From: Macrostomum hystrix
Taxonomy: Eukaryota > Platyhelminthes > Macrostomidae
Direction of reading: 5' to 3'
Assembly: GCA_950097015.1 (NCBI GenBank)
Contig: CATNEN010000034.1
Coordinates: 7,458,501-7,522,500 of the forward strand
DNA: 64,000 bases
The position numbers and the translations under genes are program-made. The notes beneath the pieces are model-generated. The model was not told the DNA's origin. It saw nothing but the letters and a program-made list of their open reading frames with translations, and made no database searches. Shown here piece after piece: positions 55,722 through 64,000 of this stretch (position 1 is the first letter of the stretch; the number at the start of each line of letters is the position of its first letter).

Positions 55722-56078
55722 TCACATCCGGAGTATTGTAAATCCTGCTTTATGCAGTGTCATGATGGCTTTAACGATTTCTGATTTGCTGACTGAAGTG
55801 TCAACTGATTCATCAACTGATTCATCAACTGATTCACAACTACCCATTCCGATTCTGACTCCTTTTTCTCTAGCGATTTTCTCCATCTCTCGTTGATGTG
55901 CTCTGTCATTGCCGACCTTCACAGCTGATGCAACTCCGCCGGCTACACCTCCTGCAGCACCAAGAGCGCCTGCGATGATGGGGATAAGAGTTAGCAAAGG
56001 AAGAATCCCGCCTGTCTTCTCATCAGTGATATTGTGTGTTTGATTGCTACAATAGATTAGATACTGTATGTACATCAA
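55722..56078 (-). CDS. Small Maverick/adintovirus protein with hydrophobic Gly/Ala segment (pX-like)
   Basis: 118 residues: a polar N-terminus, then ILPLLTLIPIIAGALGAA and a Gly/Val/Ala-rich stretch, then a basic helical part (REMEKIAREKG). Small proteins with this pattern occur in Mavericks and adintoviruses and have been compared with adenovirus core protein X. A short repeat (SVDESVDESVD) near the end is a minisatellite of 12 bp or so. The frame is open, but the surrounding element is dead. The end overlaps the integrase C-terminal frame. Confidence 0.55.
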   Translation of the reverse strand: MMYIQYLIYCSNQTHNITDEKTGGILPLLTLIPIIAGALGAAGGVAGGVASAVKVGNDRAHQREMEKIAREKGVRIGMGSCESVDESVDESVDTSVSKSEIVKAIMTLHKAGFTILRM

Positions 56079-56836
56079 GACTAAAGTATGGGTCTGTTGC
56101 TCTTCTCTTTGCGTCCTTCTCCAGCTCTTCGGGTAAGTAAAGGAAGCGAACGAATTCAGAGTTAGTAAGAACTTCCGGAGAATAAACGCCAGGGGGCTTT
56201 GGATAGTGAGGGATAGGGATCTGAGTCATCTGACGTTTTGATTCAACTGTGTCTTGTTTGATGGCAGTATTTGGTTTCAGGTTTGTCATTCGAGATACTT
56301 CATTGTTCAGTTGACTTATTACTGCGGGAGTCTTTCTGTCCACTTGGTACAGTATTGGCCAATTTTTAGTTTCAGCTCTTCAGCTGTCTGCTTTGTAAAC
56401 AGTAAGGGATTTGACTGCACCCATGAATTCTTTGCCAGGATCAGTCATAAAGGTTTGGGGGTGTGTGAGCGGTGAGTTTTTGTAAATATCTTGGAGGGCA
56501 GCTGCAACTGCTTCTGACCTCATAGTCTTAAGCGGTCTCGCTTCTTTATATCTGGAGGCAATGTCTATAACTGTGAGAGCATACTTGTAGCCTGAGTCAT
56601 TGGGGAGAAACAGAAGATCTGCTTGGTGCGCTTCATTTAGCTTATATATGTTAAAGTGTGGTCTTGTAAATTTAACAGGTGGGAAATAGACTTGGTAAAC
56701 TGCTTGCTTAGAGAGCCATCTTTTTCAACTGTTTGTTTTGATTCATTACTTAGTTCCGTTAGTTTGGTGACTGCATTTTTCCTACAAAGAATCCTCTGTC
56801 GCTGTAGTAGAGCTTTTGGAGTTTCTGATCTGTCAT
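56047..56836 (-). pseudogene. Maverick-type integrase, frameshifted and internally deleted
   Basis: Retroviral-type (rve) integrase in several frames: an N-terminal part before 56680, the catalytic core with the first Asp in HQADLLFLPND and the second in TDPGKEF, then a stop at 56380. The last frame, 56343-56047, has SQLNNEVSRMTN and the typical Maverick ending KRRATDPYFSLDV. The region with the third catalytic acidic residue is missing between the two. Confidence 0.8.
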
Positions 56837-56862
56837 TATTTTTTTTAAATTTTTTTATTAAA

Positions 56863-57027
56863 ATGGTGCAACGCTCTGGAGGTAACTTAGACTCACATGG
56901 GCTGGTAGAAAAGCTTCCTCATCCAAGCAAAGGCTGGACAATTCCCGGCTACAGATATTGCGGTCCTTTAAATCCGCTTGGGGACTTCAAGCGGGTGGAG
57001 GGAATCGATCGCTCGGAAGCTAGTTAA
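56863..57027 (+). pseudogene. Parvovirus-type phospholipase A2-like fragment
   Basis: 54 codons on the opposite strand to the integrase. The segment PGYRYCGPLNPL resembles the calcium-binding loop of the phospholipase A2 domain found in parvovirus VP1 and in some adintovirus-like elements, but one loop Gly is Leu. The His-Asp catalytic helix that should follow is absent because the frame ends, so no activity is expected. Confidence 0.5.
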
Positions 57028-57172
57028 AGCTGTTATTTTTGGTAAGACAAAGTTGGGGTTGGGGCTTGGCGGCTGTTTGGGGGAAGGAAGCGGAATTGGC
57101 TTTATATTGCATGCTCCAGGTAAACAACAAGGAGTTCTGCTGAAAGAACTGGGGGTTGAGAGAGCAGAATGA

Positions 57173-57362
57173 TTAAAGAAAATTCAGCTCATTTCGCCCG
57201 CGCACGTTCTTCGTCACGCATGATACTCCACTGTTGCGGCTGCTGATTTCATCATGTTGCAAGTTTATTCATTTTTTCCTGACAATCCTGCGGTTAAAGA
57301 CACAATGCGCGCACGAATACCTAGTAAGTATAAATATAAGTATAAATAATTGGCTTTATATC
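57173..57362. other. Spacer
   Basis: No feature recognised. Confidence 0.3.
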
Positions 57363-57606
57363 TGTAACACACTAAAAGTGGGGAACGAACCTCGCGCTGG
57401 CAGACCGAGACGGGTTTCTGGCTTGTTTGCCTTCGTCAGTCAGCCATAGCCACACGCCGTCCTCTCCCACCACTATCAGTGTGCACAGAAGTCTCTTTTA
57501 ACCTTGCCATTTTCTATGGCGATATTTTTTTTGTGTTATGTGAGAGTTTTGCAGCCAAGTCCTTCCTTTTCTACTGTTGTCAGTAGTCTGAATTGTATCT
57601 CTCACA
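57363..57606 (-). mobile_element. Dispersed repeat C (SINE-like), copy 2
   Basis: Reverse complement of 10857-11091 with few differences, including the B-box-like GGTTCGTTCCCC. Confidence 0.55.
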
Positions 57607-57776
57607 CTAACAACCCTGGAAGAACTCTGCCCTACACGAATTTGCTGTACACGAAATGAGCACGAGGAAAGTGCTTGCTTGCTTGATTGTAATTGTTTTC
57701 TCTATTCTGAACGCCAGTCAATCTCATGCAAAAATTTCGACAGCCGACCTTTCACGCCACCAGTGCTTCTCTGTGA

Positions 57777-58198
57777 TCACTTGCAGGCAACGCTCGAAGC
57801 ACAGCAATTGCGAAGTGAAGCACTGAACGAAAAGCAAAACACTTTCCACTTGTTTTTTTAAAATGATTTCCTTCTAAGAAAAATTTTTGTATCTGATAGC
57901 GGTTTCAAATTTCTGTTTAAAATATGTATCCAACTGGAAGCAAAGGCACATGCACAGAGATACTCCCGAGGAGAAAATCACGTTAAAATTTCCTTATTGA
58001 TTGCAACGCAACCACAACGTTATCTGCATTCCTGAAGGTAAAACTATGGTTCCTGGGAAAGAAACAGTTTTCTCTGCTCGTCTGCGCTTAACGTTGAAAA
58101 TTCCAATCCAACAAAAGCTCTATATAAGCTTCTGAGAAATTCAAATCAAACTCCAATTTCTCGATTCGTTTATTGAAACTGCCAGAAATTGAATTGGA
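57777..58198 (+). promoter_or_regulatory. Promoter region of secreted-protein gene 1
   Basis: A TATATAAG box at 58121-58128, 71 nt before the ATG, and a GAAAATTCC palindrome (heat-shock-element-like GAA-2-TTC) near 58096-58104. The same arrangement is in the duplicate at 59451-59872. Confidence 0.6.
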
Positions 58199-58735
58199 AT
58201 GCCCAATCAAAGCAGTTCTGTCATCCTACTGACGCTGGTCCTGCTGGCACTCTGCCTAGCACTGCCTCTTGCAGCTTCGAAACGCGCAGTCATCAGCCAA
58301 AGCTCGCTGGTTTCGCTGACCAATGTGCGAACTGGGAACCGCATGAATGTTAATCAAGAGTCATATAGTTGTTGGGCATGTGTAAATAGGTTTTTTTTGG
58401 ACGTCATAAAAGGTAAGCCAGCCTCATTCCGATTCGAAGACGCCTGGCATGGCTCTAAGAAGATCCTCCTCGTTGATTCTGGTGATAATAAGAGCTACGC
58501 ACAATGCGGCAACGCGGACACAGTCTTCCTTAGAAAAGGAGACGATGATCGTGGTCAGATGTGGTTCATTGTGAATCAGAACAACTCTATGAACATCAAA
58601 GATAGCGACATTGTGACCATCATAAATATGTACTGGACTAACGCCTACATTGTTGACAAATCGCCACACCGATCATCTCGTATTGCCTGCGAAAATGATA
58701 ATAAAGATAAATGGAAGGTCACTGCAATCAATTAG
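58199..58735 (+). CDS. Secreted beta-trefoil-like protein 1 (tandem duplicate)
   Basis: 178 residues in one exon. Residues 1-26 are a signal peptide (MPNQSSSVILLTLVLLALCL, cleavage near LAASKR). The mature part has three short repeats of the beta-trefoil style (SLVSLTNVRTGNRMNV, FRFEDAWHGSKKILLVDSG, WFIVNQNNSMNIKDSD and so on) and a small number of Cys. It is at least 70% identical by eye to the gene at 59873. No family is recognised with certainty; lectin-like trefoils are the closest pattern. The promoter has a TATA box 71 nt upstream. The copies differ most at residues 52-72, where this one has a Cys pair (SCWACVN) and the other has none. Confidence 0.75.
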   Translation: MPNQSSSVILLTLVLLALCLALPLAASKRAVISQSSLVSLTNVRTGNRMNVNQESYSCWACVNRFFLDVIKGKPASFRFEDAWHGSKKILLVDSGDNKSYAQCGNADTVFLRKGDDDRGQMWFIVNQNNSMNIKDSDIVTIINMYWTNAYIVDKSPHRSSRIACENDNKDKWKVTAIN

Positions 58736-59049
58736 TGAGACCTGGAACTCTTAGAAATAGACTGCTCTCGCCAGTTGTTCGAATCGTGGTCCAGAATATC
58801 TTTCTTTTAGCTGAAATATCTTTTGTTTTTCTTCGCACGACTAAAATTAAAAAAACGCAAGACATAATTTTTTACTGCTAAATTGCAACAATAATGTCGG
58901 ATTATAGGAATAATTAATAGATCGCAAGCTTTGGCTCTGGCCCTCAACTGTTGGTTTGTCAGCGAACAAGACTTGACTTGAGTTCTCCAGCTTACAAGTC
59001 CCAAACTGGGAGGATTGATTCCCAATCTGCCAGGGTTAAATCCCAAACT

Positions 59050-59450
59050 GGATAGACTTGACTCCCAGACTAGGAGGATTTGAATTTCAAACTAGGAGGA
59101 TTTGAATTTCAAACTAGGAGGATTTGAATTTCAAACTAGGAGGATTGGATTCCAAACTGAGAGGATTGAATTGTAAACTGGGAGGATTGGATTCCAAACT
59201 GAGAGGATTGAATTGTAAACTGGGAGGATTGAATCCCAAACTGGGAGTATTCGAATCCTAAACTGGGAGTATTCGAATCCCAAACTGGGAGTATTCGAAT
59301 CCCAAACTGGGAGTATTCGAATCTTAAACTGGGAGTATTCGAATCTTAAACTGGGAGTATTCGAATCCTAAACTGGGAGTATTCGAATCCCAAACTGGGA
59401 GTAATCAAATCCCAAACTGGGAGTATTCGAATCCCAAACTGGGAGTATCA
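59050..59450. repeat. Minisatellite between the two secreted-protein genes
   Basis: About 18 units of AAACTGGGAGTATTCGAATCCC or AAACTGGGAGGATTGAATTG type, 21-23 bp. It is the same family as 60985-62095. Confidence 0.9.
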
Positions 59451-59872
59451 CTTGCAGGCAACGCTTGAAGCACAGCGATTGCGAAGTGAAGCACTGAACG
59501 AAAAGCAAGAAAAGTTTCTCACTTGTTTTTTTTCAAGAATTTCTTTCTAAGAAATATGTTTGTATCTGATAGCGGTTTCAAATTTTAGTTGAAAATCTGT
59601 ATCCGACTTAAAGCAAAGGCATATGCACAGAGATACTCCTGAGGAGTGAACCAGATTAAAATTTTCCTTATTGATTGCAACGCAACCACAACGTCATCTG
59701 CATTCCTGAAGGTAAAAATATAGTTCCTAGGAATGAAAATGTTTTCTCTGCTCGTCTGCGCTTAACGTTGAAAATTCCAATCAACCAAAAGCTCTATATA
59801 AGCTTCTGAGAAATTCGAATCAAACTATAATTTCTCGATTCGTTTATTGAAACTGCCAGATATTGAATTGGA
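59451..59872 (+). promoter_or_regulatory. Promoter region of secreted-protein gene 2
   Basis: TATATAAG box at about 59795-59802 and the conserved GAAAATTCC about 20 bp before it. Close to the corresponding region of gene 1 all the way back to 57777. Confidence 0.6.
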
Positions 59873-60406
59873 ATGCCCAATCAAAGCAGTTCTGTCATCC
59901 TACTGACGCTGGTCCTGCTGGCACTCTGCCTAGCACTGCCTCTTGCAGCTTCGAAACGCGCAGTCATCAGCCAAAGCTCGCTGGTTACGCTGATCAATGT
60001 GCGAACAGGGAACCGCATGAATGTTGGTTACAATGGTTGGTTATTTTTGGTCGCAACCGGTAAGGTCGCAACCGGTAAGCCAGCCTCATTCCGATTCGAA
60101 GACGCCTGGCATGGCTCTAAGAAGATCCTCCTCGACAATCCTGGTTATATTAAAGACATCTATGCACAATGCGGCAATGGCTATGCAATCTACCTTCAAA
60201 AAGGAGCCGCTGATCGTGGTCAGATGTGGTTCATTGTGAATCAGGACAACTCTATGAACATCAAAGATGGCGACATTGTGACCATCAGGAATATGTACTG
60301 GAGTCACGCCTACATTGTTGACACATCGCAGAAGGGATCATCTTTTAGCAGTATTGCCTGCCAGAATTATATTAAAGATAAATGGAAGGTCACTTTAATC
60401 AATTAG
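59873..60406 (+). CDS. Secreted beta-trefoil-like protein 2 (tandem duplicate)
   Basis: 177 residues. The signal peptide is identical to that of copy 1 over its first 36 residues. The middle segment is different: residues 52-66 read VGYNGWLFLVATGKV and a short repeat ATGKVATGK is seen, which copy 1 lacks. The remaining trefoil-like strands are conserved (FRFEDAWHGSKKILL, DRGQMWFIVNQDNSM). Conserved start, frame and promoter suggest both copies are used. The tandem unit is about 1.67 kb. Confidence 0.75.
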   Translation: MPNQSSSVILLTLVLLALCLALPLAASKRAVISQSSLVTLINVRTGNRMNVGYNGWLFLVATGKVATGKPASFRFEDAWHGSKKILLDNPGYIKDIYAQCGNGYAIYLQKGAADRGQMWFIVNQDNSMNIKDGDIVTIRNMYWSHAYIVDTSQKGSSFSSIACQNYIKDKWKVTLIN

Positions 60407-60984
60407 TGAGACCCGGAACTCTTACAAATTAACTGCTCTCGTCAGTTGTTCGAATCGTGGTACAAAATATCTTTATTCTAGCTGAAATCTCTTTTTATTT
60501 TCTTCGCACTGCGACAAACAAAGTAGAAACTGCAACAATGAAATCGGATTCAAAATCTGATTCGAAAATGAAGCGCGCACAATCGATACTATTGCTCAGT
60601 GTGAGTTGTTGGTGGTGTAGAAATTATGCGATGGGAAGTTCACGATTAAAATTTTATTGAAATTAATAAAATTAATCTTAAACACACATTGACATTTCGT
60701 ACATGTGTCCTTGGACATTTCTTCCGTCTCTCTTTGTACATTCACTGAATGTGTCCTTGGACATCCCCTCAGTGTGCTTTTGGATGTTTCCTCAGTGTCA
60801 TACCACATGGACTTAGCATAGGACGAGATCCATTTCGATTTCAATACAAATCTGTTAAAACTACTCGTGAGTTTAGCATTTGTGCAAAGTTGAGCCAATA
60901 AACAAATGAATTCTAACTTTCAGTCAACCAAGGACTGTAGTTATGAAAGTTCATTGTGAAGGCATGCCGTTTTTAAAGCAGGGA
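60407..60984. other. 3' flank of secreted-protein gene 2
   Basis: Contains a GTGTCCTTGGACATTTCTTC-type short repeat at about 60700-60800 (four degenerate copies). No gene recognised. Confidence 0.35.
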
Positions 60985-62095
60985 AAGCTGAGAGGATTGA
61001 ATCCCAAACTGGGAGGCTTGAATCCCAAACTGGGAGGGTTGAATCCCAAGCTGGGAGTATTGGATTCCAAGCTGTGAGGGTTGAATCCCAAACTGGTAGG
61101 ATTTAATCCCAAATTGGGAGGATTTAATCCCAAATTGGGAGTATTGGATTCCAAGCTGAGAGAATTGAATCCCAAACTGGGAGGACTGGATTCCAAGCTG
61201 AGAGAATTGAATCCCAAACTGGGAGGATTGGATTCCAAGCTGAGAGAACTGAATCCCAAATTGGGAGGATTGGATTCCAAGCTGAGAGGATTAAATCCCA
61301 AACTGGGAGGACTGGATTCCAAGCTGAGAGGATTAAATCCCAAACTGGGAGGATTGGATTCCAAGCTGAGAGGATTAAATCCCAAACTGGGAGGATTGGA
61401 TTCCAAGCTGAGAGGATTAAATCCCAAACTGGGAGGATTGGATTCCAAGCTGAGAGGATTGAATCCCAAACTGGGAGGATTGGATTCCAAGCTGAGAGGA
61501 TTAAATCGCAAACTGGGAGGACTGGATTCCAAGCTGAGAGGATTAAATCCCAAACTGGGAGGATTGAATTCCAAACTGGGAGGATTGAATCACCAAAAAC
61601 TGGAAGGTTGAATCCCAATATGGGAGGATTGAATCCCAAGCTGGGGGGATTGAATCCCAAACTGGGAGGGTTGAATCCCAAACTGGGAGGATTTGACTCC
61701 AAGCTGAGAGAATTGAATCCCAAACTCAAAGGATTGAATTCCAAACTGGGAGGATTGAATTCCAAACTGGGAGGATTGAATTCCACATTGGGAGGATTGA
61801 ATCCCAAACTGGGAGGATTTGACTCCAAGCTGAGAGAATTGAATCCCAAACTCGAAGGATTGAATTCCAAACTGGGAGGATTGAATTCCAAACTGGGAGG
61901 ATTGAATTCCAAATTGGGAGGATTGAATCCCAAACTGGGAGGATTGATTTCCAAACTGGGAGGATTGAATTCCAAACTGGGAGGATTGAATCCCAAACTG
62001 GGAGGATTTGACTCCAAGCTGAGAGAATTGAATCCCAAACTCGAAGGATTGAATTCCAAACTGGGAGGATTGAATTCCAAACTGGGAGGATTGAA
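60985..62095. repeat. Large minisatellite, unit AAACTGGGAGGATTGAATCCC
   Basis: About 50 units of 21 bp with higher-order blocks: a 42-bp alternation of AAACTGGGAGGATT and AAGCTGAGAGGATT forms, and a 177-bp block that recurs near 61690, 61805 and 61990. Open frames of 170-320 codons on both strands are artefacts. It sits exactly at the left edge of Maverick copy 2. Confidence 0.95.
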
Positions 62096-62156
62096 TCTGA
62101 TGTTTGAAGCTGATTAATAATATCTTGCTGCATTGCCTAGCCCCCAATGTAGCCTG

Positions 62157-62401
62157 TGTGGTGACGTGACTCTGCTTGCGACTGGCTAAGGCAGGTGTGT
62201 TGCGCACCTGCCCGGCATGTTGTCTAATTATTTTTAATGTACTGTGTATGTGCGTGCTTTGAATATTTTTCTTTTTTGTGCACGCGCGGAGTCAGTAGCT
62301 CCACCCCTAATACTGCTATCGATTTGATGAATATAAAAGTCGCTGTTTCATCTCGTTGAGAGGTTGAGATTCGTTCTACAATCTTAAGCCAGGTCTCTAC
62401 A
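62157..62401 (+). mobile_element. Solo LTR, 245 bp, with 5-bp target duplication
   Basis: Starts TGTGGTGACG and ends ...GTCTCTACA (TG...CA). GCCTG is found immediately on both sides (62152-62156 and 62402-62406). Removing the insert gives a sequence that matches Maverick copy 1 at about 55465-55515 without interruption, so the unoccupied site is available in this window. A TATA-like AATATAAAAG lies near 62330. No internal retroelement sequence is left. Orientation is inferred from the TATA. Confidence 0.9.
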
Positions 62402-64000
62402 GCCTGGATCTATATTGAACTTCTGCTTACAGAGCTCTCGCAGAAATTTACTTTTCTGCTGAAAAGAGGAGTCTCGAGGATAATTATTTTTAAAGAAAGA
62501 TTCGACAATTTTTTGCAGGGTTTGCTTTAGGCGTTTTTTATGAAAAAAAATTATAGGTTGGTCACCCTTAAGTGACGTGTAAAGTATGAGGCTAGCATGA
62601 GACGCAGATTCTGTTCTGTTTTCACATCCGGAGTATTGTAAATCCTGCTTTATGCAGCTTCATGATGGCTTTAACGATTTCTGATTTGCTGAATGATTCA
62701 TCAACTGATTCACAACTACCCATTCCGATTCTGACTCTTTTTCTCTAGCGATTTTCTCCATCTCTCGTTGATGTGCTCTGTCATTGCCGGCCTTCACAGC
62801 TGATGCAACTCCGCCGGCTACACCTCCTGCAGCACCAAGAGCGCCTGCGATGATGGGGATAAGAGTTAGCAAAGGAAGAATCCTGCCTGTCTTCTCATCA
62901 GTGATATTGTGTGTTTGATTGCTACAATAGATTAGATACTGTATGTACATCAAGACTAAAGTATGGGTCTGTTGCTCTTCTCTTTGCGTCCTTCTCCAGC
63001 TCTTCGGGTAAGTAAAGGAAGCGAACGAATTCAGAGTTAGTAAGAACTTCCGGAGAATAAACGCCAGGGGGCTTTGGATAGTGAGGGATAGGGATCTGAG
63101 TCATCTGACGTTTTGATTCAACTGTGTCTTGTTTGATGGCAGTATTTGGTTTCAGGTTTGTCATTCGAGATACTTCATTGTTCAGTTGACTTATTACTGC
63201 GGGAGTCTTTCTGTCCACTTGGTACAGTATTGGCCAATTTTTAGTTTCAGCTCTTCAGCTGTCTGCTTTGTAAACAGTAAGGGATTTGACTGCACCCATG
63301 AATTCTTTGCCAGGATCAGTCATAAAGGTTTGGGGGTGTGTGAGCGGTGAGTTTTTGTAAATATCTTGGAGGGCAGCTGCAACTGCTTCTGACCTCATAG
63401 TCTTAAGCGGTCTCGCTTCTTTATATCTGGAGGCAATGTCTATAACTGTGAGAGCATACTTGTAGCCTGAGTCATTGGGGAGAAACAGAAGATCTGCTTG
63501 GTGCGCTTCATTTAGCTTATATATGTTAAAGTGTGGTCTTGTAAATTTAACAGGTGGGAAATAGACTTGGTAAACTGCTTGCTTAGAGAGCCATCTTTTT
63601 CAACTGTTTGTTTTGATTCATTACTTAGTTCCGTTAGTTTGGTGACTGCATTTTTCCTACAAAGAATCCTCTGTCGCTGTAGTAGAGCTTTTGGAGTTTC
63701 TGATCTGTCATTATTTTTTTTAAATTTTTTTATTAAAATGGTGCAACGCTCTGGAGGTAACTTAGACTCACATGGGCTGGTAGAAAAGCTTCCTCATCCA
63801 AGCAAAGGCTGGACAATTCCCGGCTACAGATATTGCGGTCCTTTAAATCCGCTTGGGGACTTCAAGCGGGTGGAGGGAATCGATCGCTCGGAAGCTAGTT
63901 AAAGCTGTTATTTTTGGTAAGACAAAGTTGGGGTTGGGGCTTGGCGGCTGTTTGGGGGAAGGAAGCGGAATTGGCTTTATATTGCATGCTCCAGGTAAAC
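62402..64000 (-). mobile_element. Decayed Maverick/adintovirus-like element, copy 2 (runs off the window)
   Basis: Near-identical to 55489-57125, mostly at an offset of 6875 bp. The pX-like gene here has a smaller repeat at its end and a frame change (62660-62953). The integrase remnants (62922-63711) and the phospholipase-like fragment (63738-63902) are essentially the same as in copy 1, including their lesions, so the decay came before the duplication. Confidence 0.85.

Larger units (their letters stand above)
54576..57172 (-). mobile_element. Decayed Maverick/adintovirus-like element, copy 1
   Basis: Reverse-strand remnants of a polymerase N-terminal region, a small hydrophobic virion-type protein and an integrase, plus a forward-strand phospholipase-like fragment. 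No major or minor capsid protein, packaging ATPase or protease was found, so the element is a fragment. From about 55440 rightwards it is repeated at 62100-64000. Confidence 0.75.

Noticed and set aside
60951-62207. Several frames of 135-318 codons on both strands (SPPSLGFNPLSLE-type repeats)
   Set aside because: They are minisatellite translations in three registers at once, overlapping each other.

Overview
This window looks like nuclear DNA of a repeat-rich invertebrate animal. The evidence is spliced genes with GT-AG introns, animal gene families (a DDX20/Gemin3-like DEAD-box helicase, a CYP4-type cytochrome P450, a CLCC1-like channel, a giant GVIN/VLIG-type GTPase), tRNA-derived SINEs, several classes of DNA transposon, Ty3-type LTR elements, a LINE tail and Maverick/adintovirus-like insertions. 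Many start codons lie 2-60 nt behind a good 3' splice acceptor, which would fit spliced-leader trans-splicing. A free-living flatworm such as Macrostomum is therefore a reasonable guess, but the species cannot be fixed from the sequence alone.

Layout. 1-11 kb: three reverse- or forward-strand coiled-coil genes (one frameshifted at 1.0-1.7 kb, one intact with a myristoylation-like N-terminus at 5.1-6.6 kb, one frameshifted with a Gly/Ala hydrophobic hairpin at 9.7-10.7 kb), with a dead mariner, SINEs and a TTAA-flanked element between them. 11-16 kb: gene-poor, with a TIR element rich in a TCACTTCGTCAT motif and a hAT-type element with a perfect 8-bp target duplication. 16.5-20.9 kb: a three-exon DDX20-like gene whose introns hold SINEs and minisatellites. 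21.2-26.9 kb: a six-exon CYP4-like gene; intron 1 contains a TTAA element that was itself split by a Ty3-type retrotransposon. 28-31 kb: two tandem paralogous membrane-anchored coiled-coil genes with Arg-rich tails. 32.3-33.0 kb: a CLCC1-like gene, the last 173 bp of which are copied inside a large minisatellite field 1.9 kb downstream. 36.6-37.1 kb: a LamG-like exon on the reverse strand. 38.8-40.6 kb: more minisatellites. 41.1-43.4 kb: a three-exon secreted-protein gene of unknown family. 44.7-52.0 kb: a GVIN/VLIG-like giant GTPase. 53.9-54.2 kb: a LINE tail. 54.6-57.2 kb and 62.1-64.0 kb: two near-identical decayed Maverick/adintovirus-like fragments. Between them lie two tandemly duplicated secreted-protein genes with matching TATA promoters, separated and followed by one minisatellite family. 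A solo LTR interrupts the second Maverick copy; the first copy supplies the empty site.

The genes do not form an evident pathway. The helicase (snRNP assembly), P450 and CLCC1-like protein (ER membrane) look like ordinary cellular genes. The giant GTPase, the coiled-coil proteins and the secreted duplicates are lineage-variable types, and some may be stress or defence related; that is inference only. Several very long open frames at 17.8-18.4, 34.9-36.3 and 61-62.2 kb are artefacts of minisatellites whose unit is a multiple of 3 bp or close to it, and are not annotated as genes.
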